Under the pieces are notes generated by a model. That model made no database searches and was not told the origin of the DNA. It saw nothing but the letters and a program-made list of their open reading frames with translations. From JANXMY01 sp964251675 (GTDB lineage Bacteria; Armatimonadota; Armatimonadia; Armatimonadales; Capsulimonadaceae): DNA of 64,000 nt. The position numbers and the translations under genes are program-made. Shown in pieces: positions 32,815-42,655 of this stretch (positions are counted from its first letter, which is position 1; each line of letters begins with the position of its first letter). The stretch covers positions 22,139 to 86,138 of the forward strand of contig CAXUKS010000015.1 of NCBI GenBank assembly GCA_964251675.1, written 5' to 3'.

Positions 32815-34086
32815 TTGCGTCTTCTCGTCTCTCTCATTTTCTGCATTCTTTTGTGCCTGACCGCTCGGCTATGCTTTGCTCAGGCGGCCCCGGCGCCCCT
32901 CAGCCTGGACGCGGCGGTGGCGCTGGCCGTTCGGCAAAATCCGCGTCTCACGGCGGCCGCCCGTGACATCGGCGCGGCCCGGTCCGGCGTTCGGGCGGCG
33001 CGTTCCCTGGCGAACCCATCGCTGACCTATGCGCCCGGCATTGGCAGCACCGGCGGGTCGGACACGGAGCTGCTCGTCCAGCAGCCACTTGAACTCAATG
33101 GAACCCGCGCCGCCCGCACCGGCGTCGCCAACGCCCAGCGGCAGGTGACGGAGGCCGGGGCGGTCGTGGAGCTGCGGAATGTGGTCTTCCAAACGAAGTC
33201 GGCCTACTACGAACTGGGACGCGCCCGCGAACAGGCGGCAGTGACCCAGGACTTACTGTTGAGCGCCCAGGAGTTTGACCGGATCACCCGGCTTCAGGTG
33301 GAAGTCGGGACACGCCCCGGCATTGACCAGATTCAGACAGGGATCGAAGTGGTACGCGCCCAGCAGCAGGTGACTCTGGCCAGCGGCCAGGTGGCTGCGG
33401 CACAGGCGGGTCTAAACACGCAGATGGGCCGAATGCCGGATACACCAGTTGGGGCGCTGTCTCCCCTGACGACATCTCCGGCGACGGTACAGACGGATAC
33501 GACCCTGAAAGACACGGCTCAGAACCAGGCCCTTGCTTCCCGTGCCGAAATCCAGGTTGAGGAGGCGAACCGCGAGGTGTTCCGCCAGCAGGCGCGGCAG
33601 GCGCGAGCGGCGGGGCTGCCCGATCTGGTTCCGCAGTACCGGGTGGAAAGTCTGACACGCAGCGGAGGCAGCTCCGGCTTCGGCCTGGGCATCTCGCTGC
33701 CCCTGCTGGATTTCGGGGGCCGCCGCGCTCAAATCCGCCAATCGGAGCAGGCGGCCCGCGCTCAGGAGGCCCGCATCGCCGCGACGCAAAGTGTCGTGCG
33801 GCAGGAGGTGACACAGGCTCTTGCCCGCCGCGCCGCCGCCGAAACCGTGGTGCGGGGCTACCAGCAGGGTGTTCTGGATCAGGCGCGGCAGCTCCTCGAA
33901 GCCAGCCGCCGAGGGTTTCAGGAAGGCAAGACCAGCATCGTCGCCTTGCTGGAAGCCCGGCGCACCTACCGCTCGGTGCAGACAGAATATATCAATGCCC
34001 AGGGGGATGCTGCCCTGGCTCGTGCGGAAGTCGAACGAGCCACCGGCACAGTCCCCGCCAGTCTTCTTGCCCAGGCGGCTCCCTAA
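32815..34086 (+). CDS. TolC/CzcC-type outer-membrane efflux protein
   Basis: This encodes 423 residues from a TTG at 32815, fixed by an excellent ribosome-binding site (AGGAGG six bases upstream). A signal peptide (LLVSLIFCILLCLTARLCFA) precedes two TolC repeats with long helices (LDAAVALAVRQNPRLTAAAR; AIKN-like IRQSEQAARAQEARIAATQS). SGFGLGISLPLLDFGGRRAQ is typical of CzcC. It forms the outer-membrane exit duct of the RND system encoded next. The gap to the adaptor gene is 19 bases. Confidence 0.9.
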   Translation: MRLLVSLIFCILLCLTARLCFAQAAPAPLSLDAAVALAVRQNPRLTAAARDIGAARSGVRAARSLANPSLTYAPGIGSTGGSDTELLVQQPLELNGTRAARTGVANAQRQVTEAGAVVELRNVVFQTKSAYYELGRAREQAAVTQDLLLSAQEFDRITRLQVEVGTRPGIDQIQTGIEVVRAQQQVTLASGQVAAAQAGLNTQMGRMPDTPVGALSPLTTSPATVQTDTTLKDTAQNQALASRAEIQVEEANREVFRQQARQARAAGLPDLVPQYRVESLTRSGGSSGFGLGISLPLLDFGGRRAQIRQSEQAARAQEARIAATQSVVRQEVTQALARRAAAETVVRGYQQGVLDQARQLLEASRRGFQEGKTSIVALLEARRTYRSVQTEYINAQGDAALARAEVERATGTVPASLLAQAAP

Positions 34087-34105
34087 CTCTAAGAAGGACC
34101 CTGCG

Positions 34106-35770
34106 ATGAACCATTCTGAGATCGAGAACACAAAAAATACGGCCACTGTAGAGCCGCCCAAACCTGCGGTCAAATCCGCGCCAAACAGCCGGAAAACACT
34201 CGGCCTCGTCGCCGCCGCCTTCCTGATCGGGGTCGCGGGCACGGCAGCAATTACGTCAAGAACTACCTCAAATTACACCGCCGCCCCGGCAAGCCAGCCT
34301 GCGGAAGCGGCGACTCCGCCGGACGATGGTTCGCAGTCGCCAGCACTCATCAAGATCGAGGCGGCGGCGGCGCAGAACGCAGGCATCAAGACCAGGCAAG
34401 CCACGCTTGCGCCCCTGACGGTCCTGCTGACTGTGCCGGGCACGGTGGAAGCCAACCCCAGTGGTCAGGCCAAAATCACACCGCCCGCGCCTGGAAAGCT
34501 GACCCGTATCCTGGTCGGTCTGGGAACCACGGTGCGAAAAGGACAGCCGCTGGCCGTTCTGGACAGTTATGACGTGGCCCAGGGACACGCCGCCGTGCGC
34601 GATGCCACGCTCAGCGTTGGGCAGGCGGTCGCAGCGGTGCAGACAGCACAGGCCCAGACGGACGAGGCGAGGGCCAAGCTGGGCGGCGCACAGGCCGCCC
34701 TGCAGCGTCAGCGCCAGCTTGCCCAGGCCGGGGCCTTTTCGCAGGCCCCGCTTCTGGCCGCGCAGTCGGAAGTGTCTCAGGCCCAGTCGGAGCTAACCCA
34801 GGCGCAGACAGAGCTGCAAACCAAAACCGCTGCCGCGCAAAGGGCCGGGCGGCTCATCCAGGACCAGCTGATTTCCAAAAGTGAACTGGAACAGGCGCAG
34901 GCCGACCAGCAGCAGACTCAGGCGCGGGTGGAGCAGGCCGCAGCGCGGGTCGCTTTTGCCAAACAAGCCTTGACCCGTGAGCGGAAGGTTTACGGAGGCG
35001 ATCTGCTTTCCAAGCAGGCCGTGCAGTCCGCTCAGGCCGAGGTACGGGCAGCGCAAGCCGAGGTGCAGACCAGCCTGAGCCAGACGCAGGCAGCGGGAAC
35101 GGCTCTGCAAAGTGCGCGTGGCCGGGTCTCGGCAGCGCAAAACAATCTGTCCGCACTGGAAAGCGGCGGCCACACGGCGGGCGGGGCAGGTCTCGTCACG
35201 CTGTATGCTCCGCTGGGCGGTGTGGTCACAGAAAGGTCGGCGACGCCGGGCGAGACCGTGGAGCGCAGCACGGCCCTGATGACGATCAGCAGCACGAATG
35301 TTGTGCTGGTGCAGGCCAACGTGCCGGAGCGGGAGGCCGCCCGCATCCGGGTGGGGCAAACTGTCCAGGTCACGGTTCCGGCCTATGCCGGTCAGACCTT
35401 TGTGGGAAGCGTGCAGACACTGGGCAGCAGCGTGGACGAAAAAACACGCACCCTGCCCGTGCATTGCCTCGTGGCGAACCGGGACGGGCGGCTGAGGCCC
35501 GAAATGTTCGCCCGTGTCTCGCTTTCGACTGGCAAGGGCGGCACTGCGGTGTTTGTTCCCAGTGCCGCCGTGGATGAAGATGGCGACAAGCGGTTTGTCT
35601 ATGTCGCCAAAGGCGGCGGCTACGAAAAGCGAGCCGTACAGATTGGGCGCACCACGCAGACAACGGTCCAGATCGTGAGCGGTGTTCAGCCCGGCGAGAG
35701 CGTGGCGACCGAAGGGGTGTTTGTTCTCAAAAGTGAGAGCAAAAAAGACGAGCTGAAGGGAGACGATTAA
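34106..35770 (+). CDS. RND efflux periplasmic adaptor (CzcB/HlyD-like)
   Basis: The start at 34106 (MNHSEIENTKNTATVEPPKP) is preferred because upstream codons overlap the TolC gene in another frame. The protein has 554 residues. A transmembrane/signal helix (TLGLVAAAFLIGVAGTAAI) is followed by the split biotinyl-lipoyl domain (KITPPAPGKLTRILVGLGTT) and an unusually long alanine/glutamine-rich coiled-coil hairpin (about 150-390). The second lipoyl half and beta-barrel follow (VTLYAPLGGVVTERSATPGE, QVTVPAYAGQTFVGSVQTLG). It bridges the inner-membrane pump and outer-membrane duct. No His-rich metal region stands out. Confidence 0.92.
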   Translation: MNHSEIENTKNTATVEPPKPAVKSAPNSRKTLGLVAAAFLIGVAGTAAITSRTTSNYTAAPASQPAEAATPPDDGSQSPALIKIEAAAAQNAGIKTRQATLAPLTVLLTVPGTVEANPSGQAKITPPAPGKLTRILVGLGTTVRKGQPLAVLDSYDVAQGHAAVRDATLSVGQAVAAVQTAQAQTDEARAKLGGAQAALQRQRQLAQAGAFSQAPLLAAQSEVSQAQSELTQAQTELQTKTAAAQRAGRLIQDQLISKSELEQAQADQQQTQARVEQAAARVAFAKQALTRERKVYGGDLLSKQAVQSAQAEVRAAQAEVQTSLSQTQAAGTALQSARGRVSAAQNNLSALESGGHTAGGAGLVTLYAPLGGVVTERSATPGETVERSTALMTISSTNVVLVQANVPEREAARIRVGQTVQVTVPAYAGQTFVGSVQTLGSSVDEKTRTLPVHCLVANRDGRLRPEMFARVSLSTGKGGTAVFVPSAAVDEDGDKRFVYVAKGGGYEKRAVQIGRTTQTTVQIVSGVQPGESVATEGVFVLKSESKKDELKGDD

Positions 35771-35773
35771 ACC

Positions 35774-38700
35774 ATGCTTGAGAAAATCCTTCATTTCAGC
35801 CTGACGCAGCGGTTTCTGGTCATTCTGGGCGTCCTTGCGATCCTCGGTGTTGGCATCGTCTCCGTCAAAAACCTGACGCTGGATGCCGTGCCGGACATCA
35901 GCACCAATCAGGTTATCGTCAACACGAAAACGCCGGGGATGGCCCCGGCGGAAGTCGAAAAACTGGTCAGCTTCCCAGTGGAGACCGCCATGGGCGGCGT
36001 CCCCGGCGTCCAGCAGGTGCGGTCACTGTCCCAGTACGGCCTCTCGCAGGTCGTCGTGACGTTCGCCGACGGCTCCGATATCTACTTCAACCGGCAGCTT
36101 GTCAGCGAGCGCCTGAGCAGCGTCCGCGAACAGCTTCCCCCCGATGTGGATGCGCCGGAAATGGGGCCGGTCACAACGGGTCTGGGCGAAATCTATATGT
36201 ATTCCGTCGAGAGCGATACGCGCAGCCCGATGGACTTGCGGACGCTGCAGGACTGGGTCATCAATCCCCAGCTTCGCACCGTGGCCGGGGTTGCCGGGGT
36301 GGACACCCTGGGCGGCAGCGAGAAGCAGTACGAAGTGCGGCTTGACCCGCAGCGCCTTCAGGCGCATAACGTTTCGCTCCGCCAGGTCATTGACGCCGTT
36401 CAGAAGAACAACGCCAACGCGGGCGGCGGCTTCAGTGAGCGCAGCAGTGAGCAGACGATTATCCGCAGCGTCGGCGTGGTCACGTCCACGGGCGACATTG
36501 CCAGCATCGTTGTGGACTCGCAGGGCGGGACGCCGATCTTTCTCAAGGACGTGGCCGATGTGGGCCTCGGAACTCCCCTGCGGACGGGCGTGGCGACCAA
36601 AGACGGCAAGGAAGCGATCATCGGCACAGTGCTGATGCTCAAAGGCGGCAACGGGCGCAGCGTTTCGCAGGCGGTGGACGAGCGCATGAAGGCAATCCGC
36701 GCCCAGCTTCCCAAAGACGTGACGCTCACGACGGTCTACAACCGCACCGATCTGGTCAACCAGACCGTGCATACCGTCGAGAAGAGCCTGCTGGAAGGTG
36801 GGGCGCTGATTGTCTTCGTCCTGGTGCTGCTGCTGGGCAACATCCGGGCCGCGCTGATTGTCGCTGCCCTGATCCCGCTGTCCATGCTTCTGGCGGCGAC
36901 CGGCATGAACCGCTTCGGCATTTCCGGCAACCTGCTGTCACTGGGAGCCATCGACTTCGGGCTGATCGTGGACGGCGGCGTGTTCATGGTGGAGAACATC
37001 GTGCGGCGTCTGGCGGAGGAGCGCGAGCGTCAGGGGCGGACGCTGACCCGCGCCGAGGTGCAGCATCGGGTCTGGGAAGGGGCGCGGGAAGTTGCCACGC
37101 CGGTCACGTTCTCCGTGCTGATTATCACGGTCGTCTACCTGCCAATTCTGGCCCTGGAAGGCACGGAAGGCAAGATGTTTCAGCCGATGGCCTACACGGT
37201 TGTCTTTGCCCTGCTCGGCGCACTGCTGCTGACTCTGACGCTCACCCCGGCTTTGTGTGCCATGTTCCTGTCCGGGGACACGAAAGAGAAGCACAACCCG
37301 ATCATGGCGTTCTTTGACCGGGTGTACCGGCCTGTGCTGGACTTTTCGCTGCGGGCGCGGCTGCCCATCGCCGCAGGCGCGGTCGTTATCCTCCTCGGGG
37401 CGGGCCTGCTCTTCACCCGGCTCGGCTCCGAGTTTATCCCGCAACTGGACGAAGGCTCTCTTGTAATCCAGCCGGTTCGTCTTCGCACGGTCAGTACGGG
37501 AGAAACCGTCCGGCTGGTGACACAGATGGAGAGGGCGATCAAGACCATCCCGGAGGTGACGACGGTGTTCTGCAAAAGCGGCACGGCGGAGGTTGCCAGC
37601 GACCCCATGCCGGTCAGCCTCACTGACGGCTATATTATGCTGAAACCGCACGACCAATGGCGGCCCGGCCTGACCAAAGAAAAGCTGATCGAGGAAATCC
37701 AGAACAAGGTCGAGACCACCGTGCCCGGCCAGGGGTACGGCTTTTCTCAGCCGATTCAGCTTCGCTTCTCGGAACTCATCGCGGGTGTCAAGTCCGACAT
37801 CGGCATCAAAGTCTTCGGCGAGGATTTGAGCACGCTCAAGCAGAAGGCCGATGAAGTCGCCGACGTCGTCCGCACGATCCCCGGCGCACAGGACGTACAG
37901 GTGGAGCAGGTGGATGACGTCCCCGTGCTGCAAATCGCCATTGACCGGCAGGCCATCGCCCGCGTCGGGGTCAATGTCTCCGACATCCAGGATTGGGTGC
38001 AGACGGCCATCGGCGGTCAGCCGCTCGGCCAGGTGATCGAAGGGGACAAGCGGTTCGAGATCGCCGTGCGCCTGCCGGAAAGCACTCGCGGGAACGTTGA
38101 GGCCCTGAAAGCACTGCCTATCGCCACGCCCGGCGGCGGCTCCGTCACCCTGGGCAGCCTGGCATCTCTGAAAATGGTCCCCGCTCCGGCCCAGATCAGC
38201 CGCGACCACGGCAAGCGGCGCGTGGTGGTGCAGCTCAATGTGCGCGGCGCAGACCTCGGCACGTTTGTCCCTCAGGCCCAGGCGGCTATCTCTCAGAAAG
38301 TCAGAATGCCCGAAGGATACTACCTGGAATGGGGCGGGCAGTATGAAAACTTGCAGCGGGCGCAGTCGAGGCTGGCCGTGGTGGTTCCCCTCGCGCTGGC
38401 CTTAATCTTCGTGTTGCTGTTTTCTTCCTTTGGCTCCGTCAAGCAGTCTCTGCTGATCTTCTCTGGTGTTCCGCTGGCGATCACAGGCGGCATTTTGGCG
38501 CTCTGGCTGCGCGGGCTGCCGTTCTCAATCTCGGCGGGCGTTGGCTTTATTGCTCTGTCCGGCGTGGCCGTCCTGAACGGTGTCGTCATGGTCTCCGCCA
38601 TCAACGGCCTCCGCAAGCAAGGCCGGACGGTGGATCAGGCCGTGCGTGAGGGCGCACAAACGCGGCTCCGCCCCATCCTGATGACGGCTCTGGTGGCCGC

Positions 38701-38968
38701 GCTGGGATTTATTCCGATGGCCCTGAACACCGGTATCGGGGCAGAGGTGCAGAAGCCGCTGGCGACGGTTGTGATTGGCGGCATCGCCTCGGCAACGCTC
38801 CTGACACTGATCGTGCTGCCTATTCTCTATACCTGGTTCGAGCGAGACACTGAGGACACGACGCCAGGAGATCATAGCTTGCGTGACCTGGAAAAGATGC
38901 CGTCCTCGCTCGAAGAGCGGGAGAACACTGCCATGAGATTGGCGAGCGCAACTGAGAGGCTGACATGA
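35774..38968 (+). CDS. Heavy-metal RND transporter (CzcA family)
   Basis: This encodes 1064 residues. LTLDAVPDISTNQVIVNTKT, SLGAIDFGLIVDGGVFMVEN (TM4 proton-relay region with Asp residues) and GVAVLNGVVMVSAI are hallmarks of the metal-type (HME) RND family. Twelve TM helices and two large periplasmic loops are evident from the hydrophobicity pattern. It exports divalent or monovalent metal cations by proton antiport. It starts three bases after the adaptor stop and its end overlaps the P-type ATPase start by four bases. Zn/Co/Cd versus Cu/Ag cannot be decided safely; the CadA-like neighbour favours Zn/Cd/Co. Confidence 0.95.
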   Translation: MLEKILHFSLTQRFLVILGVLAILGVGIVSVKNLTLDAVPDISTNQVIVNTKTPGMAPAEVEKLVSFPVETAMGGVPGVQQVRSLSQYGLSQVVVTFADGSDIYFNRQLVSERLSSVREQLPPDVDAPEMGPVTTGLGEIYMYSVESDTRSPMDLRTLQDWVINPQLRTVAGVAGVDTLGGSEKQYEVRLDPQRLQAHNVSLRQVIDAVQKNNANAGGGFSERSSEQTIIRSVGVVTSTGDIASIVVDSQGGTPIFLKDVADVGLGTPLRTGVATKDGKEAIIGTVLMLKGGNGRSVSQAVDERMKAIRAQLPKDVTLTTVYNRTDLVNQTVHTVEKSLLEGGALIVFVLVLLLGNIRAALIVAALIPLSMLLAATGMNRFGISGNLLSLGAIDFGLIVDGGVFMVENIVRRLAEERERQGRTLTRAEVQHRVWEGAREVATPVTFSVLIITVVYLPILALEGTEGKMFQPMAYTVVFALLGALLLTLTLTPALCAMFLSGDTKEKHNPIMAFFDRVYRPVLDFSLRARLPIAAGAVVILLGAGLLFTRLGSEFIPQLDEGSLVIQPVRLRTVSTGETVRLVTQMERAIKTIPEVTTVFCKSGTAEVASDPMPVSLTDGYIMLKPHDQWRPGLTKEKLIEEIQNKVETTVPGQGYGFSQPIQLRFSELIAGVKSDIGIKVFGEDLSTLKQKADEVADVVRTIPGAQDVQVEQVDDVPVLQIAIDRQAIARVGVNVSDIQDWVQTAIGGQPLGQVIEGDKRFEIAVRLPESTRGNVEALKALPIATPGGGSVTLGSLASLKMVPAPAQISRDHGKRRVVVQLNVRGADLGTFVPQAQAAISQKVRMPEGYYLEWGGQYENLQRAQSRLAVVVPLALALIFVLLFSSFGSVKQSLLIFSGVPLAITGGILALWLRGLPFSISAGVGFIALSGVAVLNGVVMVSAINGLRKQGRTVDQAVREGAQTRLRPILMTALVAALGFIPMALNTGIGAEVQKPLATVVIGGIASATLLTLIVLPILYTWFERDTEDTTPGDHSLRDLEKMPSSLEERENTAMRLASATERLT

Positions 38969-41130
38969 AGCAAACTGTTTTCTATATGGCTAAAATGGAC
39001 TGCCCCACCGAGGAGCAACTCATCCGCAATCGAATAAAGCGCGTCCAGGGAATTGAGATGCTGGCATTCGACCTGATGCAGCGGCAGATGACGGTGACAC
39101 ACACCCTCGACGATGATACATCTCTGCTCAAAGCGCTGAACTCGCTGGGAATGAAGCCGAAGGTGGTGACGCCCGGCGCGAATGAAGAGAGCCAGGAGAC
39201 ACAAGAGCATCCTGCCGCTGTTCCGCGTCTGACGTGGGTTCTTATGAGCATCTCCGGCGCGGCAGCGGTCGCGGCGGAGGCCATCGGCTGGATGACGAGC
39301 AGAGAAGTTTCCCCGCTCATCATCGGGCTGGCGCTGCTTTCCATTGCGACAGGCGGCAGAGACACCCTCCGCAAAGGTCTGTTGTCGGTACGAAATCTTA
39401 CCCTGAATATCAACTTCCTGATGACTATTGCCATCCTCGGCGCGGCTGCCGTCGGGCAATGGCCTGAAGCGGCCATGGTGACGTTTCTGTTCGGCGTTGC
39501 GGAGATCATCGAAGCGTTCTCACTGGAACGCGCCCGCAATGCCGTGCGCGGGCTGATGGAAATGACGCCGGAAACGGCGACAGTGCAGGACGACGCGGGG
39601 CAGTGGCAGCAGGTAAAGGCGTCGGATGTGCGGATCGGGCAGACTCTGCGCGTCAGGCCGGGAGAGCGCATTCCCCTAGACGGTGAGATTACGACGGGCG
39701 TATCCACCGTGAATCAGGCTCCCATCACGGGAGAAAGTATGCCGGTGGAGAAGAAAACAGGCGATACCGTGTTTGCGGGTACGGTGAACGAGCGCGGGGC
39801 GTTTGAGTTCCGTGCGACAGCCAACAAGGGCAATACCACGCTGGCACGCATCATTCGGACGGTGCAGGACGCGCAGAGCCAGCGTGCTCCCACACAGCGA
39901 TTTGTGGACGAGTTTGCCCGGTATTATACGCCAGGGGTCGTAGTTTTCGCCGTGCTGGTCTCCGTCGTGCCTCCCGTGTTCTTCCATGCGGCGTTCGTTC
40001 CCTGGCTTTATAAAGCGCTGGTGATGCTCGTGATTGCCTGTCCCTGCGCTCTGGTTATTTCCACGCCCGTCACGGTGGTGAGCGGTCTGGCGGCGGCAGC
40101 CCGTCAGGGCATTTTGATTAAGGGCGGAATTTATTTGGAAGAAGGCCGGAAAATCAAGGCTGTCGCGCTGGACAAGACAGGAACACTCACCTACGGCAAG
40201 CCTGACGTGACGGATGTGATTCCGCTGAACGGGCAATCCTCAGAGAATGGGCAGTCCTCTGAGGAACTGCTGCACTGGGCGGCGAGTTTGGACGCGCAGT
40301 CGGAGCATCCCGTCGCCTCGGCGATAGTCATGCACTGTGCCACTGCTCACGGAGCGGAGCGGTGTCAGCCGCTGCCGGTGGCGGACTTTGAAGCTATTGC
40401 CGGGCGTGGTGTGAAGGGCAAAATCCAGGGGCAACTGCACTATATCGGCAACCACCGCCTCACGGAAGAGAATGGAGTCTGCGGCCCCCACGTCGAGGCC
40501 GTCCTGAACCGACTGGAACAAGAAGGCAAAACAGCGGTCGTGCTGACCTCGGAGACGGAGGCGCTGGCGGTACTGGGCGTGGCGGACACATTGCGCGAGA
40601 CGAGTATTGGGGCGGTCAAGGCGCTTCATGCGCTTGGCATCCGAACCGTGATGTTGACCGGAGATAACGAGACAACGGCGCGTGCGATTGCCGACCGAGT
40701 GGGCATTGACGATGTGCGTGGCAATCTGCTGCCGGAAGACAAGTTGGCGGCGATGACCGCGCTGCTGAGCAAGTACGGCGGGGTTGGCATGGTCGGCGAC
40801 GGCATCAACGACGCGCCTGCCCTGGCAAAGGCAACTATTGGGTTTGCGATGGGGGCGGCGGGAACGGACACCGCTCTGGAAACTGCCGATGTGGTGCTGA
40901 TGCAGGACGATCTCCGCAAGCTTCCGCTCTTTTTCGCCCTCAGCCGTCAGACATCTCGTATCCTGATGCAAAATATCACGGTGGCGCTCGCCATTAAGGT
41001 CCTGTTCTTCGCCCTGGCACTGACAGGTAAGGCAACCTTGTGGATGGCGGTGTTCGCGGATTTGGGGGCGAGTCTTCTCGTCGTCTTCAATGGCCTGCGT
41101 CTGCTGCGATCTTCAGGAGGCGGCACATAA
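38965..41130 (+). CDS. Heavy-metal P1B-type ATPase (ZntA/CadA-like)
   Basis: This encodes 721 residues. The N-terminal ferredoxin-like domain starts MKQTVFYMAKMDCPTEEQLI, with a single Cys instead of the usual CxxC. Membrane helices carry VIACPCALVISTPV (ion-site CPC). ITGESMPVEKK is the actuator loop, LDKTGTLTYGKP the phosphorylation site, SLDAQSEHPVASAI the HP locus and GDGINDAPAL the hinge. CPC with these elements fits Zn/Cd/Co/Pb export from the cytoplasm. Translational coupling to the RND pump (ATGA overlap) suggests two-step export, cytoplasm to periplasm to outside. Confidence 0.94.
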   Translation: MKQTVFYMAKMDCPTEEQLIRNRIKRVQGIEMLAFDLMQRQMTVTHTLDDDTSLLKALNSLGMKPKVVTPGANEESQETQEHPAAVPRLTWVLMSISGAAAVAAEAIGWMTSREVSPLIIGLALLSIATGGRDTLRKGLLSVRNLTLNINFLMTIAILGAAAVGQWPEAAMVTFLFGVAEIIEAFSLERARNAVRGLMEMTPETATVQDDAGQWQQVKASDVRIGQTLRVRPGERIPLDGEITTGVSTVNQAPITGESMPVEKKTGDTVFAGTVNERGAFEFRATANKGNTTLARIIRTVQDAQSQRAPTQRFVDEFARYYTPGVVVFAVLVSVVPPVFFHAAFVPWLYKALVMLVIACPCALVISTPVTVVSGLAAAARQGILIKGGIYLEEGRKIKAVALDKTGTLTYGKPDVTDVIPLNGQSSENGQSSEELLHWAASLDAQSEHPVASAIVMHCATAHGAERCQPLPVADFEAIAGRGVKGKIQGQLHYIGNHRLTEENGVCGPHVEAVLNRLEQEGKTAVVLTSETEALAVLGVADTLRETSIGAVKALHALGIRTVMLTGDNETTARAIADRVGIDDVRGNLLPEDKLAAMTALLSKYGGVGMVGDGINDAPALAKATIGFAMGAAGTDTALETADVVLMQDDLRKLPLFFALSRQTSRILMQNITVALAIKVLFFALALTGKATLWMAVFADLGASLLVVFNGLRLLRSSGGGT

Positions 41131-41145
41131 GCCCTAGTGAAAGAG

Positions 41146-41187
41146 AAAAGCCCCCGATGCTCTGCACCGGGGGCTGTCGGGCTTTTC
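41146..41187. terminator. Bidirectional terminator between convergent genes
   Basis: AAAAGCCCCCG and CGGGGGC with an outer GGGCTTTT form a stem flanked by A- and T-runs, between the ATPase stop (41130) and the mutase stop (41188). Confidence 0.8.
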
Positions 41188-42624
41188 TTAAACCTGCTCG
41201 ACTAATCCCGTGCCTGCCGCGATGAGCGCGGAGACTTTTTCCTGGGAGGCGGCTTCGGCATAGACACGGATAATCGGCTCGGTTCCCGAAGGACGCAGGA
41301 TCAGCCAGGCGTCGTCGTCAAAGAAGAACTTCGTGCCGTCGAGGCGGTCAATTTTGTTGACTTTCAGGCCCGCGATTTCTGTCGGGTCTTCTTCTTTGAG
41401 GGCCTTGACAATGGCGGGCATTTTGGCGGCTTCGGGGTGCAGGTCCACACGCTGATACTCATGCGGGCCGAACTCGGCCATCAGCTCGGCAATCTGCTCT
41501 TCCAGGCGCTTTTTGCGGGTCGCCATTGTTTCCAGCAGCATCAGGGACATCAGCGGGCCGTCGCGCTCCGGGATGAAACCCTGGACGCCGATGCCGCCGG
41601 ACTCTTCGCCGCCAATCAGCACGTCTTCTTTGAGCATCCATTCCACGATGTTCTTGAAGCCAATCGGGACGACGTGCAGGGTCAGGCCATATTTAGCACA
41701 CAGCTTGTCAATCAGCGTCGTGGTGGAAACGGTCTTGACCACGCTGCCGCGCAGGCCCTTGTCTTCGACTAAATGCCGCAGGACCAATGCAAAGATGCGG
41801 TGGCTGTCCACGAAGCTGCCGTCGGCATCCATCGCGCCCACCCGGTCGGCGTCGCCGTCTATCGCCAAGCCGACATCGGCGCGGGAGGCCAGCACGGCGT
41901 CTTTGAGCGGGCCAAGATTTTGAGCGATTGGCTCCGGGTTCAGCCCGCCGAAGACCGGGTTGTGGTCGCGGCAGATCTCTTCAATCTCCACACCCGCGCC
42001 GCGCAGAATATCGGTCAAGTAGCCGCTGCCGCTGCCGTGCATGGGATCAGCCACAGCCTTAAAGCGGGCGGCAGCGATGAGTTCCAAATCCACCATGCCG
42101 CGCAGGCCGTCAAAGTAGGCAGGGCGCAAGTCTCGGATTTCGATTTTAGCGGCGGCGTCGGGGGGCGGGTCCACGGTGTAGGTTCCGGCGTCCAGAAGCG
42201 TGTTCAGTTCTTTGACGGTCTCGTCTACATCACTCGGCAGAGCGGAGCCGCCAAAGCCCATTTTGATCTTGACGCCGTTGAACTCTGGGGGGTTGTGCGA
42301 GGCGGTGATCATAATGCCGCCTTTGGCCTTGCCGTGGTGGGCGTTGTAGGAGATCGCCGGGGACGAGCAGGAACCGTCGGACAGAATGGCTTTCATACCG
42401 GACGCCGCAACAACGAGCGCCGTCTGCCGGGCAAAGTATTCAGACTGCGAGCGGTTATCATAGCCAATGTAAACGGTCTGCTCGCCGGGCACACTGTCGC
42501 GCTGCAAATAGTTGACAATGGCCTGCGAGACCAGCCGAACATTCGCGCCGGTGAAGTTGTCGGCAATGATGCCGCGCCATCCATCCGTGCCGAATGAAAT
42601 ATTAGGCTTTTGAGCTTCGGGCAT
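41188..42624 (-). CDS. Phosphoglucomutase/phosphomannomutase
   Basis: This encodes 478 residues. SFGTDGWRGIIADNFTGANV opens the protein. GGIMITASHNPPEFNGVKIK holds the phosphoserine, AIDGDADRVGAMDADG the metal loop, GGEESGGIG the sugar-binding loop and RPSGTEPIIRVYAEA the phosphate-binding loop. It interconverts hexose-1- and hexose-6-phosphates and feeds sugar nucleotides. It lies downstream of the six-hairpin protein and glycosyltransferase, so a role in polysaccharide precursor supply is likely. GAGAGG precedes the ATG. Confidence 0.93.
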   Translation of the reverse strand: MPEAQKPNISFGTDGWRGIIADNFTGANVRLVSQAIVNYLQRDSVPGEQTVYIGYDNRSQSEYFARQTALVVAASGMKAILSDGSCSSPAISYNAHHGKAKGGIMITASHNPPEFNGVKIKMGFGGSALPSDVDETVKELNTLLDAGTYTVDPPPDAAAKIEIRDLRPAYFDGLRGMVDLELIAAARFKAVADPMHGSGSGYLTDILRGAGVEIEEICRDHNPVFGGLNPEPIAQNLGPLKDAVLASRADVGLAIDGDADRVGAMDADGSFVDSHRIFALVLRHLVEDKGLRGSVVKTVSTTTLIDKLCAKYGLTLHVVPIGFKNIVEWMLKEDVLIGGEESGGIGVQGFIPERDGPLMSLMLLETMATRKKRLEEQIAELMAEFGPHEYQRVDLHPEAAKMPAIVKALKEEDPTEIAGLKVNKIDRLDGTKFFFDDDAWLILRPSGTEPIIRVYAEAASQEKVSALIAAGTGLVEQV

Positions 42625-42655
42625 GGGGGTCAGCCTCTCCTCCTCAAAGATAAAT

